Shown here in pieces: positions 15,501 through 33,800 of a stretch of DNA of 64,000 bases. The stretch is from contig NW_027473341.1 of assembly GCF_050947335.1 (NCBI RefSeq), positions 744,001 through 808,000 on the forward strand, read 5' to 3'. Position 1 is the first letter of the stretch; every line of letters begins with the position of its first letter. Below the pieces are notes generated by a model. The model ran no database searches. It saw only the letters and a list, made by a program, of their open reading frames with translations, and was not told the origin of the DNA. Source of the stretch: Megachile rotundata (Eukaryota; Arthropoda; Insecta; Hymenoptera; Megachilidae). A program made the position numbers and the translations under genes.

Positions 15501-18500
15501 ACCACAATCATACAATCATAATCATACAATCACAATCATACTTTCACAATCATACAATCACAATCATACAATCACAATCATACAATCACAATCATACAAT
15601 CACAATCATACAATCACAATCATACAATCACAATCATACAAACACAATCATACAATCGCAATCATACAATCGCAATCATACAATCGCAATCATACAATCA
15701 CAATCTTACAATCTCAATCATACTTTCACAATCATACTATCACAATCATACAATCACAATCATACATTCAAAATCATGCAATCACAATCATACAATCACA
15801 ATCATACAATCACAATCATACTTTCACAATCATACTATCACAATCATACAATCACAATCATACAATCACAGTCATACAATCACAATCAAAGAATCACAAT
15901 CATACAATCACAATCATACAATCGCAAGCATACAATCACAATCATACAATCTCAATCATACAATCACAATCATACAATCACAATCATACAATCATAATCA
16001 TACAATTACAATCATACAATCACAATCGTACAATCACAATCATACAATCACAATCATACAATCACAATCATACAATCACAATCAAAGAATCACAATCATA
16101 CAATCACAATCATACAATCGCAATCATACAATCACAATCATACAATCTCAATCATACAATCACAATCATACAATCACAATCATACAATCATAATCATACA
16201 ATTACAATCATACATCACAATCATACAATCACAATCATACAATCGCAATCATACAATTACAATATCCCAAATACAATCTCCCAAATACAATCGTACAATC
16301 ACAATCATACAATCACAATCATACAATCGCAATCATACAATTACAATATCCCAAATACAATCTCCCAAATACAATCATACAATCACAATCATACAATCAC
16401 AATCATACAATCGCAAGCATACAATCGCAATCATACAATCACAATCATACAATCTCAATCATACTTTCACAATCATACTATCACAATCATACAATCACAA
16501 TCATACAATCACAGTCATACAATAACAATCATATAATCACAATCATATAATCACAATCATACAATCACAATCATACAATCACAATCATACAATCACAATC
16601 AAAGAATCACAATCATACAATCACAATCATACAATCGCAAGCATACAATCATAATCATACAATTACAATCATACATCACAATCATACAATCACAATCATA
16701 CAATCACAATCATACTATCGCAATCATACAATCACAATCATACAATCACAATCATACGATGACAGTCATACAATCACAACCATTCAATCACAATCATACA
16801 TTCAAAATCATGCAATCACAATCATACAATCACAATCATGCAATCACAATCATACAATCATATTCATACAATCACAATCACACAATCACAATCATACAAT
16901 CACAATCATACAATCACATTCATACATTCAAAATCATGCAATCACAATCATACAATCACAATCATGCAATCACAATCATACAATCATAATCATGCAATCA
17001 CAATCATACAATCACAATCGTACAATCACAATCGTACAATCACAATCGTACAATCACAATCGCACAACCACAATCATACAATCATAATCATACAATCACA
17101 ATCATACTTTCACAATCATACAATCACAATCATACAATCACAATCATACAATCACAATCATACAATCACAATCATACAATCACAATCATACAATCACAAT
17201 CATACAATCACAATCATACAATCGCAATCATACAATTACAATATCCCAAATACAATCTCCCAAATACAATCATACAATCACAATCATACAATCACAATCA
17301 TACAATCACAATCATACAATCACATTCATACATTCAAAATCATGCAATCACAATCATACAATCACAATCATGCAATCACAATCATACAATCATAATCATG
17401 CAATCACAATCATACAATCACAATCGTACAATCACAATCGTACAATCACAATCGCACAACCACAATCATACAATCATAATCATACAATCACAATCATACT
17501 TTCACAATCATACAATCACAATCATACAATCACAATCATACAATCACAATCATACAATCACAATCATACAATCACAATCATACAATCACAATCATACAAT
17601 CACAATCATACAATCGCAATCATACAATCGCAATCATACAATCGCAATCATACAATCACAATCATAATATCTCAATCATACTTTCACAATCATACTATCA
17701 CAATTATACAATCACAATCATACAATCACAGTCATACAATAACAATCATATAATCACAATCATACTATCACAATCATACAATCACAATCATACAATCACA
17801 ATCATACAATCATAATCATACAATTACAATCATACATCACAATCATACAATCACAATCATACAATCGCAATCATACAATTACAATATCCCAAATACAATC
17901 TCCCAAATACAATCATACAATCACAATCATACAATCACAATCATACAATCGCAATCATACAATTAAAATATCCCTAATACAATCTCCCAAATACAATCAT
18001 ACAATCACAATCATACAATCACAAACATACAATCGCAAGCATACAATCACAATCATACAATCTCAATCATACAATCACAATCATACAATCACAATCATAC
18101 GATCACAGTCATACAATCACAACCATTCAATCACAATCATACATTCAAAATCATGCAATCACAATCATACAATCACAATCATGCAATCACAATCGTACAA
18201 TCATATTCATACAATCACAATCATACTTTCACAATCATACAATCACAATCATACAATCACAATCATACAATCACAATCATACAATCACAATCATACAATC
18301 ACAATCATACAATCACAATCATACAATCACAATCATACAATCACAATCATACAATCGCAATCATACAATCGCAATCATACAATCGCAATCATACAATCAC
18401 AATCATACAATCACAATCATACAATCACATTCATACATTCAAAATCATGCAATCACAATCATACAATCACCATCATGCAATCACAATCATACAATCATAA

Positions 18501-20035
18501 TCATGCAATCACAATCATACAATCACAATCGTACAATCACAATCGTACAATCACAATCGCACAACCACAATCATACAATCATAATCATACAATCACAATC
18601 ATACTTTCACAATCATACAATCACAATCATACAATCACAATCATACAATCACAATCATACAATCACAATCATACAATCACAATCATACAATCGCAATCAT
18701 ACAATCGCAATCATACAATCGCAATCATACAATCGCAATCATACAATCACAATCATACAATCTCAATCATGCAATCACAATCATACAACCACAATCAGAC
18801 AATCACAACCATACAATCACAATCATACAATCACAATTATGCAATCACAATCATACAATCGCATTCATACAATCGAAATCATACAATCACAATCATACAA
18901 TCACAATCATACAATCACAATCATAAAATCACAAAAATACAAACTTAATCATACAATCAAAATCATACTATCACAATCATACAATCACAATCATACAGTC
19001 ACAATCATACAATCACAATCATACAATCACAATCATACAATCATAATCATACAATCACAATCATACAATCACAATCATACAATCACAATCATACAATCGC
19101 AATCATACAATCGCAATCATACAATCGCAATCATACAATCACAATCATACAATCTCAATCATACTTTCACAATCATACTATCACAATCATACAATCACAA
19201 TCATACAATCACAGTCATACAAAAACAATCATATAATCACAATCATACTATCACAATCATACAATCACAATCATACAATCACAATCATATAATCACAATC
19301 ATACAATCACAATCATACAATCACAATCATACAATCACAATCAAAGAATCACAATCATACAATCACAATCATACAATCGCAAGCATACAATCACAATCAT
19401 ACAATCTCAATCATACAATCACAATCATACAATCACAATCATACAATCATAATCATACAATTACAATCATACATCACAATCATACAATCACAATCATACA
19501 ATCGCAATCATACAATTACAATATCCCAAATACAATCTCCCAAATACAATCATACAATCACAATCATACAATCACAATCATACAATCGCAATCATACAAT
19601 TACAATATCCCAAATACAATCTCCCAAATACAATCATACAATCACAATCATACAATCACAATCATACAATCGCAAGCATACAATCGCAATCATACAATCA
19701 CAATCATACAATCTCAATCATACTTTCACAATCATACTATCACAATCATACAATCACAATCATACAATCACAGTCATACAATAACAATCATATAATCACA
19801 ATCATATAATCACAATCATACAATCACAATCATACAATCACAATCATACAATCACAATCAAAGAATCACAATCATACAATCACAATCATACAATCGCAAG
19901 CATACAATCATAATCATACAATTACAATCATACATCACAATCATACAATCACAATCATACAATCACAATCATACTATCGCAATCATACAATCACAATCAT
20001 ACAATCACAATCATACGATCACAGTCATACAATCA
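12541..20035. repeat. Higher-order repeat copy H1 (7495 bp, with an extra internal module)
   Basis: ACCATTCAATC markers at 12541, 13017, 13618, 15183, 16777 and 18120 give intervals of 476, 601, 1565, 1594, 1343 and 1916 bp. Compared with H2 it carries one extra marker interval, around 16777-18120. Most of that interval (about 17220 on) matches the leader at about 6960-8010, not its own neighbours. Paired CCCAAATGC markers lie at 13834 and 14644, and CACAAAAATACAAACTT at 14398 and 18930. A variant found only here is an AT-rich block near 17961 reading AATTAAAATATCCCTAATAC. Confidence 0.8.
17220..18570. repeat. Segment with a distant copy at about 6960-8450
   Basis: This is the extra interval that makes H1 longer than the other copies. 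It shares ATAATATCTC (17664) and CACCATCATGC (near 18469) with the leader segment, about 10.1-10.3 kb upstream. The offset drops by 154 bp (11 units) between the two parts. Confidence 0.72.
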
Positions 20036-23000
20036 CAACCATTCAATCACAATCATACATTCAAAATCATGCAATCACAATCATACAATCACAATCATGC
20101 AATCACAATCATACAATCATATTCATACAATCACAATCACACAATCACAATCATACAATCACAATCATACAATCACATTCATACATTCAAAATCATGCAA
20201 TCACAATCATACAATCACAATCATGCAATCACAATCATACAATCATAATCATGCAATCACAATCATACAATCACAATCGTACAATCACAATCGTACAATC
20301 ACAATCGCACAACCACAATCATACAATCATAATCATACAATCACAATCATACTTTCACAATCATACAATCAGAATCATACAATCACAATCATACAATCAC
20401 AATCATACAATCACAATCATACAATCACAATCATACAATCACAATCATACTATCGCAATCATACAATCACAATCATACAATCACAATCATACGATCACAG
20501 TCATACAATCACAACCATTCAATCACAATCATACATTCAAAATCATGCAATCACAATCATACAATCACAATCATGCAATCACAATCATACAATCATATTC
20601 ATACAATCACAATCATACAATCACAATCATACAATCACAATCATACAATCACATTCATACATTCAAAATCATGCAATCACAATCATACAATCACAATCAT
20701 GCAATCACAATCATACAATCATAATCATGCAATCACAATCATACAATCACAATCGTACAATCACAATCGTACAATCACAATCGCACAACCACAATCATAC
20801 AATCATAATCATACAATCACAATCATACTTTCACAATCATACAATCACAATCATACAATCACAATCATACAATCACAATCATACAATCACAATCATACAA
20901 TCACAATCATACAATCAGAATCATACAATCGCAAGCATACAATCACAATCATACAATCTCAATCATACAATCACAATCATACAATCATAATCATACAATT
21001 ACAATCATACATCACAATCATACAATCACAATCATACAATCACAATCATACAATCACAATCATACTATCGCAATCATACAATCACAATCATACAATCACA
21101 ATCATACGATCACAGTCATACAATCACAACCATTCAATCACAATCATACATTCAAAATCATGCAATCACAATCATACAATCACAATCATGCAATCACAAT
21201 CATACAATCATATTCATACAATCACAATCATACTTTCACAATCATACAATCACAATCATACAATCACAATCATACAATCACAATCATACAATCACAATCA
21301 TACAATCACAATCACACAATCACAATCATACAATCACAATCATACAATCGCTATCATACAATTACAATCTCCCAAATGCAATCTCCCAAATACAATCTCC
21401 CAAATACAATCAAACAATCACAATCATACAATCACAATCATACAATCACAATCATACAATCACAATCATACTATCACAATCGTACAATCACAATCATACT
21501 ATCACAATCATACAATCATAATCATACAATTACAATCATACATCACAATCATACAATCACAATCATACAATCACAATCATACAATCACAATCATACAATC
21601 ACAATCATACAATCACAATCATACAATCACAATCATACAATCACAATCATACAATCACAATCATGCAATCACATTCATACAATCGCAAGCATACAATCAC
21701 AATCATACAATCTCAATCATACAATCACAATCATACAATCATAATCATACAATTACAATCATACATCACAATCATACAATCACAATCATACAATCACAAT
21801 CATACAATCACAATCATACAACCACAATCAGACAATCACAATCATACAATCACAATCATACAATCACAATTATGCAATCACAATCATACAATCGCATTCA
21901 TACAATCGAAATCATACAATCACAATCATACAATCACAATCATACAATCACAATCATAAAATCACAAAAATACAAACTTAATCATACAATCAAAATCATA
22001 CTATCACAATCATACAATCACAATCATACAGTCACAATCATACAATCACAATCATACAATCACAATCATACAATCATAATCATACAATCACAATCATACA
22101 ATCACAATCATACAATCACAATCATACAATCACGATCATACAATCACGATCATACAATCGCAATCATACAATCACAATCATACAATCGCTATCATACAAT
22201 TACAATCTCCCAAATGCAATCTCCCAAATACAATCACCCAAATACAATCAAACAATCACAATCATACAATCACAATCATACAATCACAATCATACAATCA
22301 CAATCATACTATCACAATCGTACAATCACAATCGTACAATCACAATCGCACAACCACAATCAGACAATCACAATCATACAATCACAATCATACAATCACA
22401 ATCATACAATCACAATCATACAATCACAATCATACAATCACAATCATACTTTCACAATCATACTATCACAATCATACAATCACAATCATACAATCACAGT
22501 CATACAATCACAATCAAAGAATCACAATCATACAATCACAATCATACAATCGCAAGCATTCAATCACAATCATACAATCTCAATCATACAATCACAATCA
22601 TACAATCACAATCATACAATCATAATCATACAATTACAATCATACATCACAATCATACAATCACAATCATACAATCACAATCATACTATCGCAATCATAC
22701 AATCACAATCATACAATCACAATCATACGATCACAGTCATACAATCACAACCATTCAATCACAATCATACATTCAAAATCATGCAATCACAATCATACAA
22801 TCACAATCATGCAATCACAATCATACAATCATATTCATACAATCACAATCATACAATCACAATCATACAATCACAATCATACAATCACAATCATACAATC
22901 ACATTCATACATTCAAAATCATGCAATCACAATCATACAATCACAATCATGCAATCACAATCATACAATCATAATCGTGCAATCACAATCATACAATCAC

Positions 23001-25137
23001 AATCGTACAATCACAATCGTACAATCACAATCGCACAACCACAATCATACAATCATAATCATACAATCACAATCATACTTTCACAATCATACAATCACAA
23101 TCATACAATCACAATCATACAATCACAATCATACAATCACAATCATACAATCACAATCATACAATCACAATCATACAAACACAATCATACAATCGCAATC
23201 ATACAATCGCAATCATACAATCGCAATCATACAATCACAATCTTACAATCTCAATCATACTTTCACAATCATACTATCACAATCATACAATCACAATCAT
23301 ACAATCACAGTCATACAATAACAATCATATAATCACAATCATACTATCACAATCATACAATCACAATCATACAATCACAATCATATAATCACAATCATAC
23401 AATCACAATCAGACAATCACAATCATACAATCACAATCAAAGAATCACAATCATACAATCACAATCATACAATCGCAAGCATACAATCACAATCATACAA
23501 CCTCAATCATACAATCACAATCATACAATCACAATCATACAATCATAATCATACAATTACAATCATACATCACAATCATACAATCACAATCATACAATCG
23601 CAATCATACAATTACAATATCCCAAATACAATCTCCCAAATACAATCATACAATCACAATCATACAATCACAATCATACAATCGCAATCATACAATTACA
23701 ATATCCCAAATATAATCTCCCAAATACAATCATACAATCACAATCATACAATCACAAACATACAATCGCAAGCATACAATCACAATCATACAATCTCAAT
23801 CATACAATCACAATCATACAATCATAATCATACAATTACAATCATACATCACAATCATACAATCACAATCATACAATCACAATCATACAATCACAATCAT
23901 ACTATCGCAATCATACAATCACAATCATACAATCACAATCATACGATCACAGTCATACAATCACAACCATTCAATCACAATCATGTATTCAAAATCATGC
24001 AATCACAATCATACAATCACAATCATGCAATCACAATCGTACAATCATATTCATACAATCACAATCATACTTTCACAATCATACAATCACAATCATACAA
24101 TCACAATCATACAATCACAATCATACAATCACAATCATACAATCACAATCATACAATCACAATCATACAATCACAATCATACAATCACAATCATACAATC
24201 GCAATCATACAATCGCAATCATACAATCGCAATCATACAATCACAATCATACAATCACAATCATACAATCACATTCATACATTCAAAATCATGCAATCAC
24301 AATCATACAATCACAATCATGCAATCACAATCATACAATCATAATCATGCAATCACAATCATACAATCACAATCGTACAATCACAATCGTACAATCACAA
24401 TCGCACAATCACAATCATACAATCACAATCATACAATCACAATCAAAGAATCACAATCATACAATCACAATCATACAATCGCAAGCATACAATCACAATC
24501 ATACAATCTCAATCATACAATCACAATCATACAATCACAATCATACAATCATAATCATACAATTACAATCATACATCACAATCATACAATCACAATCATA
24601 CAATCGCAAACATACAATTACAATATCCCAAATACAATCTCCCAAATACAATCATACAATCACAATCATACAATCACAATCATACAATCGCAATCATACA
24701 ATTACAATATCCCAAATACAATCTCCCAAATACAATCATACAATCACAATCATACAATCACAATCATACAATCGCAAGCATACAATCGCAATCATACAAT
24801 CACAATCATACAATCTCAATCATACTTTCACAATCATACTATCACAATCATACAATCACAATCATACAATCACAGTCATACAATAACAATCATATAATCA
24901 CAATCATATAATCACAATCATACAATCACAATCATACAATCACAATCATACAATCACAATCAAAGAATCACAATCATACAATCACAATCATACAATCGCA
25001 AGCATACAATCATAATCATACAATTACAATCATACATCACAATCATACAATCACAATCATACAATCACAATCATACTATCGCAATCATACAATCACAATC
25101 ATACAATCACAATCATACGATCACAGTCATACAATCA
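20036..25137. repeat. Higher-order repeat copy H2 (5102 bp)
   Basis: Markers at 20036, 20512, 21127, 22748 and 23964 give intervals of 476, 615, 1621, 1216 and 1174 bp. It is the closest relative of H3: positions in the first half of H2 recur 5102 bp downstream, falling to 5088 and then 5074 as single 14-bp units are lost. H2 and H3 alone share CATGTATTC (near 23983 and 29057), CCAAATATAATC (near 23706 and 28796), CGCACAATCAC instead of CGCACAACCAC, and CGCAAACATAC. The last interval is about 670 bp shorter than in H3 and lacks the second CACAAAAATACAAACTT marker (only 21963 is present), so a segment was lost from H2 or inserted in the others. Confidence 0.85.
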
Positions 25138-28100
25138 CAACCATTCAATCACAATCATACATTCAAAATCATGCAATCACAATCATACAATCACAATCAT
25201 GCAATCACAATCATACAATCATATTCATACAATCACAATCACACAATCACAATCATACAATCACAATCATACAATCACATTCATACATTCAAAATCATGC
25301 AATCACAATCATACAATCACAATCATGCAATCACAATCATACAATCATAATCATGCAATCACAATCATACAATCACAATCGTACAATCACAATCGTACAA
25401 TCACAATCGCACAACCACAATCATACAATCATAATCATACAATCACAATCATACTTTCACAATCATACAATCAGAATCATACAATCACAATCATACAATC
25501 ACAATCATACAATCACAATCATACAATCACAATCATACAATCACAATCATACTATCGCAATCATACAATCACAATCATACAATCACAATCATACGATCAC
25601 AGTCATACAATCACAACCATTCAATCACAATCATACATTCAAAATCATGCAATCACAATCATACAATCACAATCATGCAATCACAATCATACAATCATAT
25701 TCATACAATCACAATCATACAATCACAATCATACAATCACAATCATACAATCACATTCATACATTCAAAATCATGCAATCACAATCATACAATCACAATC
25801 ATGCAATCACAATCATACAATCATAATCATGCAATCACAATCATACAATCACAATCGTACAATCACAATCGTACAATCACAATCGCACAACCACAATCAT
25901 ACAATCATAATCATACAATCACAATCATACTTTCACAATCATACAATCACAATCATACAATCACAATCATACAATCACAATCATACAATCACAATCATAC
26001 AATCACAATCATACAATCAGAATCATACAATCGCAAGCATACAATCACAATCATACAATCTCAATCATACAATCACAATCATACAATCATAATCATACAA
26101 TTACAATCATACATCACAATCATACAATCACAATCATACAATCACAATCATACAATCACAATCATACTATCGCAATCATACAATCACAATCATACAATCA
26201 CAATCATACGATCACAGTCATACAATCACAACCATTCAATCACAATCATACATTCAAAATCATGCAATCACAATCATACAATCACAATCATGCAATCACA
26301 ATCATACAATCATATTCATACAATCACAATCATACTTTCACAATCATACAATCACAATCATACAATCACAATCATACAATCACAATCATACAATCACAAT
26401 CATACAATCACAATCACACAATCACAATCATACAATCACAATCATACAATCGCTATCATACAATTACAATCTCCCAAATGCAATCTCCCAAATACAATCT
26501 CCCAAATACAATCAAACAATCACAATCATACAATCACAATCATACAATCACAATCATACAATCACAATCATACTATCACAATCGTACAATCACAATCATA
26601 CTATCACAATCATACAATCATAATCATACAATTACAATCATACATCACAATCATACAATCACAATCATACAATCACAATCATACAATCACAATCATACAA
26701 TCACAATCATACAATCACAATCATACAATCACAATCATACAATCACAATCATGCAATCACATTCATACAATCGCAAGCATACAATCACAATCATACAATC
26801 TCAATCATACAATCACAATCATACAATCATAATCATACAATTACAATCATACATCACAATCATACAATCACAATCATACAATCACAATCATACAATCACA
26901 ATCATACAACCACAATCAGACAATCACAATCATACAATCACAATCATACAATCACAATTATGCAATCACAATCATACAATCGCATTCATACAATCGAAAT
27001 CATACAATCACAATCATACAATCACAATCATACAATCACAATCATAAAATCACAAAAATACAAACTTAATCATACAATCAAAATCATACTATCACAATCA
27101 TACAATCACAATCATACAGTCACAATCATACAATCACAATCATACAATCACAATCATACAATCATAATCATACAATCACAATCATACAATCACAATCATA
27201 CAATCACAATCATACAATCACGATCATACAATCACGATCATACAATCGCAATCATACAATCACAATCATACAATCGCTATCATACAATTACAATCTCCCA
27301 AATGCAATCTCCCAAATACAATCACCCAAATACAATCAAACAATCACAATCATACAATCACAATCATACAATCACAATCATACAATCACAATCATACTAT
27401 CACAATCGTACAATCACAATCGTACAATCACAATCGCACAACCACAATCAGACAATCACAATCATACAATCACAATCATACAATCACAATCATACAATCA
27501 CAATCATACAATCACAATCATACAATCACAATCATACTTTCACAATCATACTATCACAATCATACAATCACAATCATACAATCACAGTCATACAATCACA
27601 ATCAAAGAATCACAATCATACAATCACAATCATACAATCGCAAGCATTCAATCACAATCATACAATCTCAATCATACAATCACAATCATACAATCACAAT
27701 CATACAATCATAATCATACAATTACAATCATACATCACAATCATACAATCACAATCATACAATCACAATCATACTATCGCAATCATACAATCACAATCAT
27801 ACAATCACAATCATACGATCACAGTCATACAATCACAACCATTCAATCACAATCATACATTCAAAATCATGCAATCACAATCATACAATCACAATCATGC
27901 AATCACAATCATACAATCATATTCATACAATCACAATCATACAATCACAATCATACAATCACAATCATACAATCACAATCATACAATCACATTCATACAT
28001 TCAAAATCATGCAATCACAATCATACAATCACAATCATGCAATCACAATCATACAATCATAATCGTGCAATCACAATCATACAATCACAATCGTACAATC

Positions 28101-30883
28101 ACAATCGTACAATCACAATCGCACAACCACAATCATACAATCATAATCATACAATCACAATCATACTTTCACAATCATACAATCACAATCATACAATCAC
28201 AATCATACAATCACAATCATACAATCACAATCATACAATCACAATCATACAATCACAATCATACAAACACAATCATACAATCGCAATCATACAATCGCAA
28301 TCATACAATCGCAATCATACAATCACAATCTTACAATCTCAATCATACTTTCACAATCATACTATCACAATCATACAATCACAATCATACAATCACAGTC
28401 ATACAATAACAATCATATAATCACAATCATACTATCACAATCATACAATCACAATCATACAATCACAATCATATAATCACAATCATACAATCACAATCAG
28501 ACAATCACAATCATACAATCACAATCAAAGAATCACAATCATACAATCACAATCATACAATCGCAAGCATACAATCACAATCATACAACCTCAATCATAC
28601 AATCACAATCATACAATCACAATCATACAATCATAATCATACAATTACAATCATACATCACAATCATACAATCACAATCATACAATCGCAATCATACAAT
28701 TACAATATCCCAAATACAATCTCCCAAATACAATCATACAATCACAATCATACAATCACAATCATACAATCGCAATCATACAATTACAATATCCCAAATA
28801 TAATCTCCCAAATACAATCATACAATCACAATCATACAATCACAAACATACAATCGCAAGCATACAATCACAATCATACAATCTCAATCATACAATCACA
28901 ATCATACAATCATAATCATACAATTACAATCATACATCACAATCATACAATCACAATCATACAATCACAATCATACTATCGCAATCATACAATCACAATC
29001 ATACAATCACAATCATACGATCACAGTCATACAATCACAACCATTCAATCACAATCATGTATTCAAAATCATGCAATCACAATCATACAATCACAATCAT
29101 GCAATCACAATCGTACAATCATATTCATACAATCACAATCATACTTTCACAATCATACAATCACAATCATACAATCACAATCATACAATCACAATCATAC
29201 AATCACAATCATACAATCACAATCATACAATCACAATCATACAATCACAATCATACAATCACAATCATACAATCGCAATCATACAATCGCAATCATACAA
29301 TCGCAATCATACAATCACAATCATACAATCACAATCATACAATCACATTCATACATTCAAAATCATGCAATCACAATCATACAATCACAATCATGCAATC
29401 ACAATCATACAATCATAATCATGCAATCACAATCATACAATCACAATCGTACAATCACAATCGTACAATCACAATCGCACAATCACAATCATACAATCAC
29501 AATCATACAATCACAATCATACAATCGCAATCATACAATCGCAATCATACAATCGCAATCATACAATCGCAATCATACAATCGCAATCATACAATCACAA
29601 TCATACAATCTCAATCATGCAATCACAATCATACAACCACAATCAGACAATCACAACCATACAATCACAATCATACAATCACAATTATGCAATCACAATC
29701 ATACAATCGCATTCATACAATCGAAATCATACAATCACAATCATACAATCACAATCATACAATCACAATCATACAATCACAATCATAAAATCACAAAAAT
29801 ACAAACTTAATCATACAATCAAAATCATACTATCACAATCATACAATCACAATCATACAGTCACAATCATACAATCACAATCATACAATCACAATCATAC
29901 AATCATAATCATACAATCACAATCATACAATCACAATCATACAATCACAATCATACAATCGCAATCATACAATCGCAATCATACAATCGCAATCATACAA
30001 TCACAATCATACAATCTCAATCATACTTTCACAATCATACTATCACAATCATACAATCACAATCATACAATCACAGTCATACAAAAACAATCATATAATC
30101 ACAATCATACTATCACAATCATACAATCACAATCATACAATCACAATCATATAATCACAATCATACAATCACAATCATACAATCACAATCATACAATCAC
30201 AATCAAAGAATCACAATCATACAATCACAATCATACAATCGCAAGCATACAATCACAATCATACAATCTCAATCATACAATCACAATCATACAATCACAA
30301 TCATACAATCATAATCATACAATTACAATCATACATCACAATCATACAATCACAATCATACAATCGCAAACATACAATTACAATATCCCAAATACAATCT
30401 CCCAAATACAATCATACAATCACAATCATACAATCACAATCATACAATCGCAATCATACAATTACAATATCCCAAATACAATCTCCCAAATACAATCATA
30501 CAATCACAATCATACAATCGCAAGCATACAATCGCAATCATACAATCACAATCATACAATCTCAATCATACTTTCACAATCATACTATCACAATCATACA
30601 ATCACAATCATACAATCACAGTCATACAATAACAATCATATAATCACAATCATATAATCACAATCATACAATCACAATCATACAATCACAATCATACAAT
30701 CACAATCAAAGAATCACAATCATACAATCACAATCATACAATCGCAAGCATACAATCATAATCATACAATTACAATCATACATCACAATCATACAATCAC
30801 AATCATACAATCACAATCATACTATCGCAATCATACAATCACAATCATACAATCACAATCATACGATCACAGTCATACAATCA
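25138..30883. repeat. Higher-order repeat copy H3 (5746 bp)
   Basis: Markers at 25138, 25614, 26229, 27836 and 29038 give intervals of 476, 615, 1607, 1202 and 1846 bp. The first three and a half kilobases match H2 almost base for base. CACAAAAATACAAACTT occurs at 27051 and 29792, and the CCCAAATGC pair at 26473 and 27297 (824 bp apart). The final interval exceeds that of H2 by 672 bp, exactly 48 units of 14 bp. Confidence 0.85.
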
Positions 30884-33800
30884 CAACCATTCAATCACAA
30901 TCATACATTCAAAATCATGCAATCACAATCATACAATCACAATCATGCAATCACAATCATACAATCATATTCATACAATCACAATCACACAATCACAATC
31001 ATACAATCACAATCATACAATCACATTCATACATTCAAAATCATGCAATCACAATCATACAATCACAATCATGCAATCACAATCATACAATCATAATCAT
31101 GCAATCACAATCATACAATCACAATCGTACAATCACAATCGTACAATCACAATCGCACAACCACAATCATACAATCATAATCATACAATCACAATCATAC
31201 TTTCACAATCATACAATCAGAATCATACAATCACAATCATACAATCACAATCATACAATCACAATCATACAATCACAATCATACAATCACAATCATACAA
31301 TCACAATCATACTATCGCAATCATACAATCACAATCATACAATCACAATCATACGATCACAGTCATACAATCACAACCATTCAATCACAATCATACATTC
31401 AAAATCATGCAATCACAATCATACAATCACAATCATGCAATCACAATCATACAATCATATTCATACAATCACAATCATACAATCACAATCATACAATCAC
31501 AATCATACAATCACATTCATACATTCAAAATCATGCAATCACAATCATACAATCACAATCATGCAATCACAATCATACAATCATAATCATGCAATCACAA
31601 TCATACAATCACAATCGTACAATCACAATCGTACAATCACAATCGCACAACCACAATCATACAATCATAATCATACAATCACAATCATACTTTCACAATC
31701 ATACAATCACAATCATACAATCACAATCATACAATCACAATCATACAATCACAATCATACAATCACAATCATACAATCGCAAGCATACAATCACAATCAT
31801 ACAATCTCAATCATACAATCACAATCATACAATCATAATCATACAATTACAATCATACATCACAATCATACAATCACAATCATACAATCACAATCATACA
31901 ATCACAATCATACTATCGCAATCATACAATCACAATCATACAATCACAATCATACGATCACAGTCATACAATCACAACCATTCAATCACAATCATACATT
32001 CAAAATCATGCAATCACAATCATACAATCACAATCATGCAATCACAATCATACAATCATATTCATACAATCACAATCATACTTTCACAATCATACAATCA
32101 CAATCATACAATCACAATCATACAATCACAATCATACAATCACAATCATACAATCACAATCACACAATCACAATCATACAATCACAATCATACAATCGCT
32201 ATCATACAATTACAATCTCCCAAATGCAATCTCCCAAATACAATCTCCCAAATACAATCAAACAATCACAATCATACAATCACAATCATACAATCACAAT
32301 CATACAATCACAATCATACTATCACAATCGTACAATCACAATCATACTATCACAATCATACAATCATAATCATACAATTACAATCATACATCACAATCAT
32401 ACAATCACAATCATACAATCACAATCATACAATCACAATCATACAATCACAATCATACAATCACAATCATACAATCACAATCATGCAATCACATTCATAC
32501 AATCGCAAGCATACAATCACAATCATACAATCTCAATCATACAATCACAATCATACAATCATAATCATACAATTACAATCATACATCACAATCATACAAT
32601 CACAATCATACAATCACAATCATACAATCACAATCATACAACCACAATCAGACAATCACAATCATACAATCACAATCATACAATCACAATTATGCAATCA
32701 CAATCATACAATCGCATTCATACAATCGAAATCATACAATCACAATCATACAATCACAATCATACAATCACAATCATAAAATCACAAAAATACAAACTTA
32801 ATCATACAATCAAAATCATACTATCACAATCATACAATCACAATCATACAGTCACAATCATACAATCACAATCATACAATCACAATCATACAATCATAAT
32901 CATACAATCACAATCATACAATCACAATCATACAATCACAATCATACAATCACGATCATACAATCACGATCATACAATCGCAATCATACAATCACAATCA
33001 TACAATCACAATCATACAATCGCTATCATACAATTACAATCTCCCAAATGCAATCTCCCAAATACAATCACCCAAATACAATCAAACAATCACAATCATA
33101 CAATCACAATCATACAATCACAATCATACAATCACAATCATACTATCACAATCGTACAATCACAATCGTACAATCACAATCGCACAACCACAATCAGACA
33201 ATCACAATCATACAATCACAATCATACAATCACAATCATACAATCACAATCATACAATCACAATCATACAATCACAATCATACTTTCACAATCATACTAT
33301 CACAATCATACAATCACAATCATACAATCACAGTCATACAATCACAATCAAAGAATCACAATCATACAATCACAATCATACAATCGCAAGCATACAATCA
33401 CAATCATACAATCTCAATCATACAATCACAATCATACAATCACAATCATACAATCATAATCATACAATTACAATCATACATCACAATCATACAATCACAA
33501 TCATACAATCACAATCATACTATCGCAATCATACAATCACAATCATACAATCACAATCATACGATCACAGTCATACAATCACAACCATTCAATCACAATC
33601 ATACATTCAAAATCATGCAATCACAATCATACAATCACAATCATGCAATCACAATCATACAATCATATTCATACAATCACAATCATACAATCACAATCAT
33701 ACAATCACAATCATACAATCACAATCATACAATCACAATCATACAATCACAATCATACAATCACATTCATACATTCAAAATCATGCAATCACAATCATAC

